Below, piece by piece: positions 5,820-7,253 of a stretch of 7,253 nucleotides of DNA; within the stretch, counting starts at the first letter, position 1; each line of letters begins with the position of its first letter. The stretch lies in the NCBI GenBank assembly GCA_009786275.1, contig WQTL01000404.1:1-7253 (forward strand). Direction: 5' to 3'. The DNA is from Bacillota bacterium. Lineage in GTDB: Bacteria; Bacillota; Clostridia; Oscillospirales; Acutalibacteraceae. Under the pieces are notes generated by a model, which had not been told where the DNA came from, made no database searches, and saw only the letters and a list, made by a program, of their open reading frames with translations. The position numbers and the translations under genes were made by a program.

Positions 5820-6529
5820 GGCTTTTTCCCCTTCAGCCAGCCGGTGCTCTGCCAGTGCAGATAATCCGCCGTATGCACGCGCCCAGCCTTGCGCTCACCC
5901 TTGTCAATCATCCCCTGCGACAGCTTCATCACAGTAAACAGCGCCTTGATTTTCAGGCGCGGTGTCACGCGTTTGGCAGACAGCACTTTTTTGGCGATCT
6001 TCCCACACTGCGCCGTGACAGTGGCCCTGCGCTTTTCGGGCACATCCTCCCATTTCGCAGAAAACAGCGCCTGCTGAATGACATGCGTCCGCGCCACACC
6101 CCAAAAGTCGAGACTGTCCTTGATATCCTTGGCGGTTTTGCCCATGCCCTGACCAATGGCATTGGTGATGATCACCGCTTGCTTGCGGAACATCGGACCC
6201 TCCGGCGAGTGCGCCATCCACTTGGTGCCGAAGTGGTCCAGCAGGGCCTTCATCTGCGCGGTGACGTGGAATACATAAGTCGGTGAAGTGAACACCAGCA
6301 GGTCCGCCGCCAAGATGCTCTCCCAGATCGGCACGGTGTGCGTTCTGTGTGGGCAGACGCTGATGCCCTTGAAAAAGCAGGCCTTGCATCCCGTGCAGAA
6401 GGCCGGGCAATCACGCGGGAGAAAATATTCGGTCACGCTGTGGCCCGCGCCCATGGCCGCGAGAAATTCATCCTTCATGGCAAAGGTGCAGCCGCGCTGC
6501 TCGGTGCCGTTGATGACGGTGATGTGCAT
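5807..6529 (-). CDS. Flavodoxin-family NAD(P)H-dependent oxidoreductase
   Basis: A 240-residue cytoplasmic flavoprotein of the FMN-reductase/flavodoxin fold. Visible are the phosphate-binding turn NGTEQRGCT (7-15) after strand MHITVI, a Cys cluster at 41, 45, 48, 51 and 59 (CPAFCTGCKACFFKGISVCP) typical of the Cys-rich flavodoxin-like reductases, the flavin-side motif ADLLVFTSPTYV (75-86), and MKALLDHFGTKWMAH (93-107). The region after about 180 is a basic extension. It probably transfers electrons from NAD(P)H through FMN to an unknown acceptor. The ATG at 6529 is chosen because GGGAGG lies 7 nt upstream. The alternative ATG at 6544 overlaps the stop of the DUF3795 gene (TAATG) but lies on the far side of that site and lacks a good one of its own. 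The tail runs 13 bp into DUF1294. Confidence 0.87.
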   Translation of the reverse strand: MHITVINGTEQRGCTFAMKDEFLAAMGAGHSVTEYFLPRDCPAFCTGCKACFFKGISVCPHRTHTVPIWESILAADLLVFTSPTYVFHVTAQMKALLDHFGTKWMAHSPEGPMFRKQAVIITNAIGQGMGKTAKDIKDSLDFWGVARTHVIQQALFSAKWEDVPEKRRATVTAQCGKIAKKVLSAKRVTPRLKIKALFTVMKLSQGMIDKGERKAGRVHTADYLHWQSTGWLKGKKPWKE

Positions 6530-6536
6530 TGCAATG

Positions 6537-6542
6537 CCTCCC
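6537..6542 (-). promoter_or_regulatory. Ribosome binding site that fixes the flavodoxin-family start
   Basis: GGGAGG on the minus strand, 7 nt before the ATG at 6529. It favours this start over the ATG at 6544, which would place the site inside the coding sequence. Confidence 0.75.
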
Positions 6543-6543
6543 A

Positions 6544-7059
6544 TTATTTCTTCAGTGCCAGCTCGACGCCCTCAATTTTAGCATATTTCCGCAAAGCCGC
6601 TTTCACAGCTTTTATGTCTGCCTCGTCCAGTGCGGCCTGCAGATGCTCTGTCCGCAGCAGTGCCGCCGCCAAGCAGAAAAAACTCTTGCTGCGCCCATCG
6701 TCGAAACGCGCGAGCATCTCCCGCAGGATGGCAACGCGCTTGTTTTGTTCCGCTATAAACCAGTCAAAGCCATGCACCTTTATTAACCCGTGATTGCAAA
6801 ATATCCGTTTGTGTGTAACAAAGGAGTCGCGCTCAATTTTTGCCCGGTCAGCATATTTTGCGCAGGGGAATTCCGCGCACTGGCCGCAGGCAGCGAAGCC
6901 ATGTTTATCTGCACAGCAGGTTTTCATGGAGCAGGGCGGGTGTACGTACTCAAAACCCTCGCCGCCGCAACCAGGACAGCGTGAGCTGCCGTCGGTGTAG
7001 TAGCGTGGGCACAGGCCGCAATCGATGCCGCAGCAGCCGAGGGTGGGGTGCTTTTTCAT
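6544..7059 (-). CDS. DUF3795 Cys-rich protein
   Basis: A 171-residue soluble protein. The N-terminal half has twelve cysteines: 9, 10, 14, 17, 28, 31, 43, 48, 49, 58, 61 and 66. They lie in GCCGIDCGLCPRY (8-20), CPGCGG (28-33), PPCSMKTCCADKHGF (41-55) and CGQCAEFPC (58-66), the DUF3795 pattern, and probably bind zinc or an Fe-S cluster. The C-terminal half is helical (LLRTEHLQAALDEADIKAVK, 134-153). The function is not established. The start is the ATG at 7059, because the family begins with this M-to-GCCG..C stretch and a G-rich site precedes it. The open frame continues upstream to 7206, but that part is translation of the GNAT gene in another frame. It lies 10 nt after the GNAT stop, and its TAA abuts an ATG (TAATG) of the flavodoxin-family gene. 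Confidence 0.88.
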   Translation of the reverse strand: MKKHPTLGCCGIDCGLCPRYYTDGSSRCPGCGGEGFEYVHPPCSMKTCCADKHGFAACGQCAEFPCAKYADRAKIERDSFVTHKRIFCNHGLIKVHGFDWFIAEQNKRVAILREMLARFDDGRSKSFFCLAAALLRTEHLQAALDEADIKAVKAALRKYAKIEGVELALKK

Positions 7060-7063
7060 ATGG

Positions 7064-7070
7064 CCCCCCT
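7064..7070 (-). promoter_or_regulatory. G-rich ribosome binding site of DUF3795
   Basis: AGGGGGG on the minus strand, 4 nt before the ATG at 7059 and overlapping the GNAT stop codon by one base. It is not a perfect match to AGGAGG, but it is purine-rich and well placed, and it supports the internal start. Confidence 0.5.
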
Positions 7071-7253
7071 CACGTCCACAAGCTCGTGATGAACATCGCG
7101 CTGGCATCTTCAGCTTTCTTGAACCCGCAGGCTTCGTAAAAATCCAACTCGGCGTTGTACGCCACCACGACGATGCGCAGGTACTCCCGGTAGCGCTCGC
7201 GCACAAGCTCCACCAGCCGCCTGCCGATGCCCTGCCCCTGGTATTCCGGGCGC
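7070..7253 (-). CDS. GNAT family N-acetyltransferase, C-terminal part only
   Basis: The last 60 codons of a gene that begins beyond the right edge; reading starts at 7252 and stops with TGA at 7072-7070. PEYQGQGIGRRLVELVRERY is GNAT motif A with the acetyl-CoA pyrophosphate-binding Q-x-x-G-x-G/A loop. VVAYNAELDFYEACGFKKAE is motif B with the usual FYE.CGF turn. It therefore transfers an acetyl group from acetyl-CoA to an amine, substrate unknown. It is the first visible gene of the leftward run and is followed after 10 nt by DUF3795, so co-transcription is likely. Confidence 0.92.
   Translation of the reverse strand, partial: RPEYQGQGIGRRLVELVRERYREYLRIVVVAYNAELDFYEACGFKKAEDASAMFITSLWT

Noticed and set aside
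7060..7206. Upstream extension of the DUF3795 frame (49 more codons)
   Set aside because: The extension is the GNAT coding sequence read in another frame; the internal ATG at 7059 has a G-rich site and matches the family start.
1..7253. CRISPR array, tRNA, rRNA or insertion-sequence ends
   Set aside because: I saw no regularly spaced repeats, no tRNA-like cloverleaf, no rRNA sequence and no transposase reading frame; nearly all of the window is accounted for by coding sequence.

Overview
The window looks like a chromosomal accessory region of a moderately GC-rich gut-type Clostridia (Oscillospiraceae/Ruminococcaceae-like). This rests on strong AGGAGG-type ribosome binding sites, tight operon packing, a rho-independent terminator with a U-tract, and families common in Clostridia (DUF1294, DUF3795, DUF4272). 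The lineage is an inference; no marker gene is present.

Left end (1-647, + strand): the 3' part of a gene that enters from outside the window. It resembles a winged-helix protein carried by Clostridia mobile elements. The recognisable family sequence stops near 450-455. A GC3-rich coding-like tail then continues in another frame to 589, and a strong terminator (609-647) follows. A 7-bp inverted repeat sits at the frame change, so this looks like a rearranged or frameshifted gene end.

Main block (647-5467, - strand): five tightly packed genes read from right to left. They encode a suppressor-of-fused (SUFU) protein, a DUF6348-like protein, a DUF1266 + DUF2185/Imm33 two-domain protein, a second and dissimilar SUFU protein, and a DUF4272 protein. 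Gaps are 3-15 bp, and the ribosome binding sites touch or overlap the preceding stop codons. SUFU and Imm33 are known immunity families of bacterial polymorphic toxin systems, so the block reads as a toxin-less polyimmunity locus. That function is inferred.

Right part (5464-7253, - strand): the upstream section of the same directional run. It encodes a GNAT acetyltransferase (C-terminal 60 residues only), a Cys-rich DUF3795 protein, a flavodoxin-fold NAD(P)H-dependent oxidoreductase, and a small DUF1294 membrane protein. A 21-codon mini-ORF is joined by ATGA overlaps to both DUF1294 and the first SUFU gene, linking the two halves translationally. No promoter was found between the minus-strand genes, so the promoter is probably beyond 7253. 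There is no gene-free stretch longer than about 120 bp.
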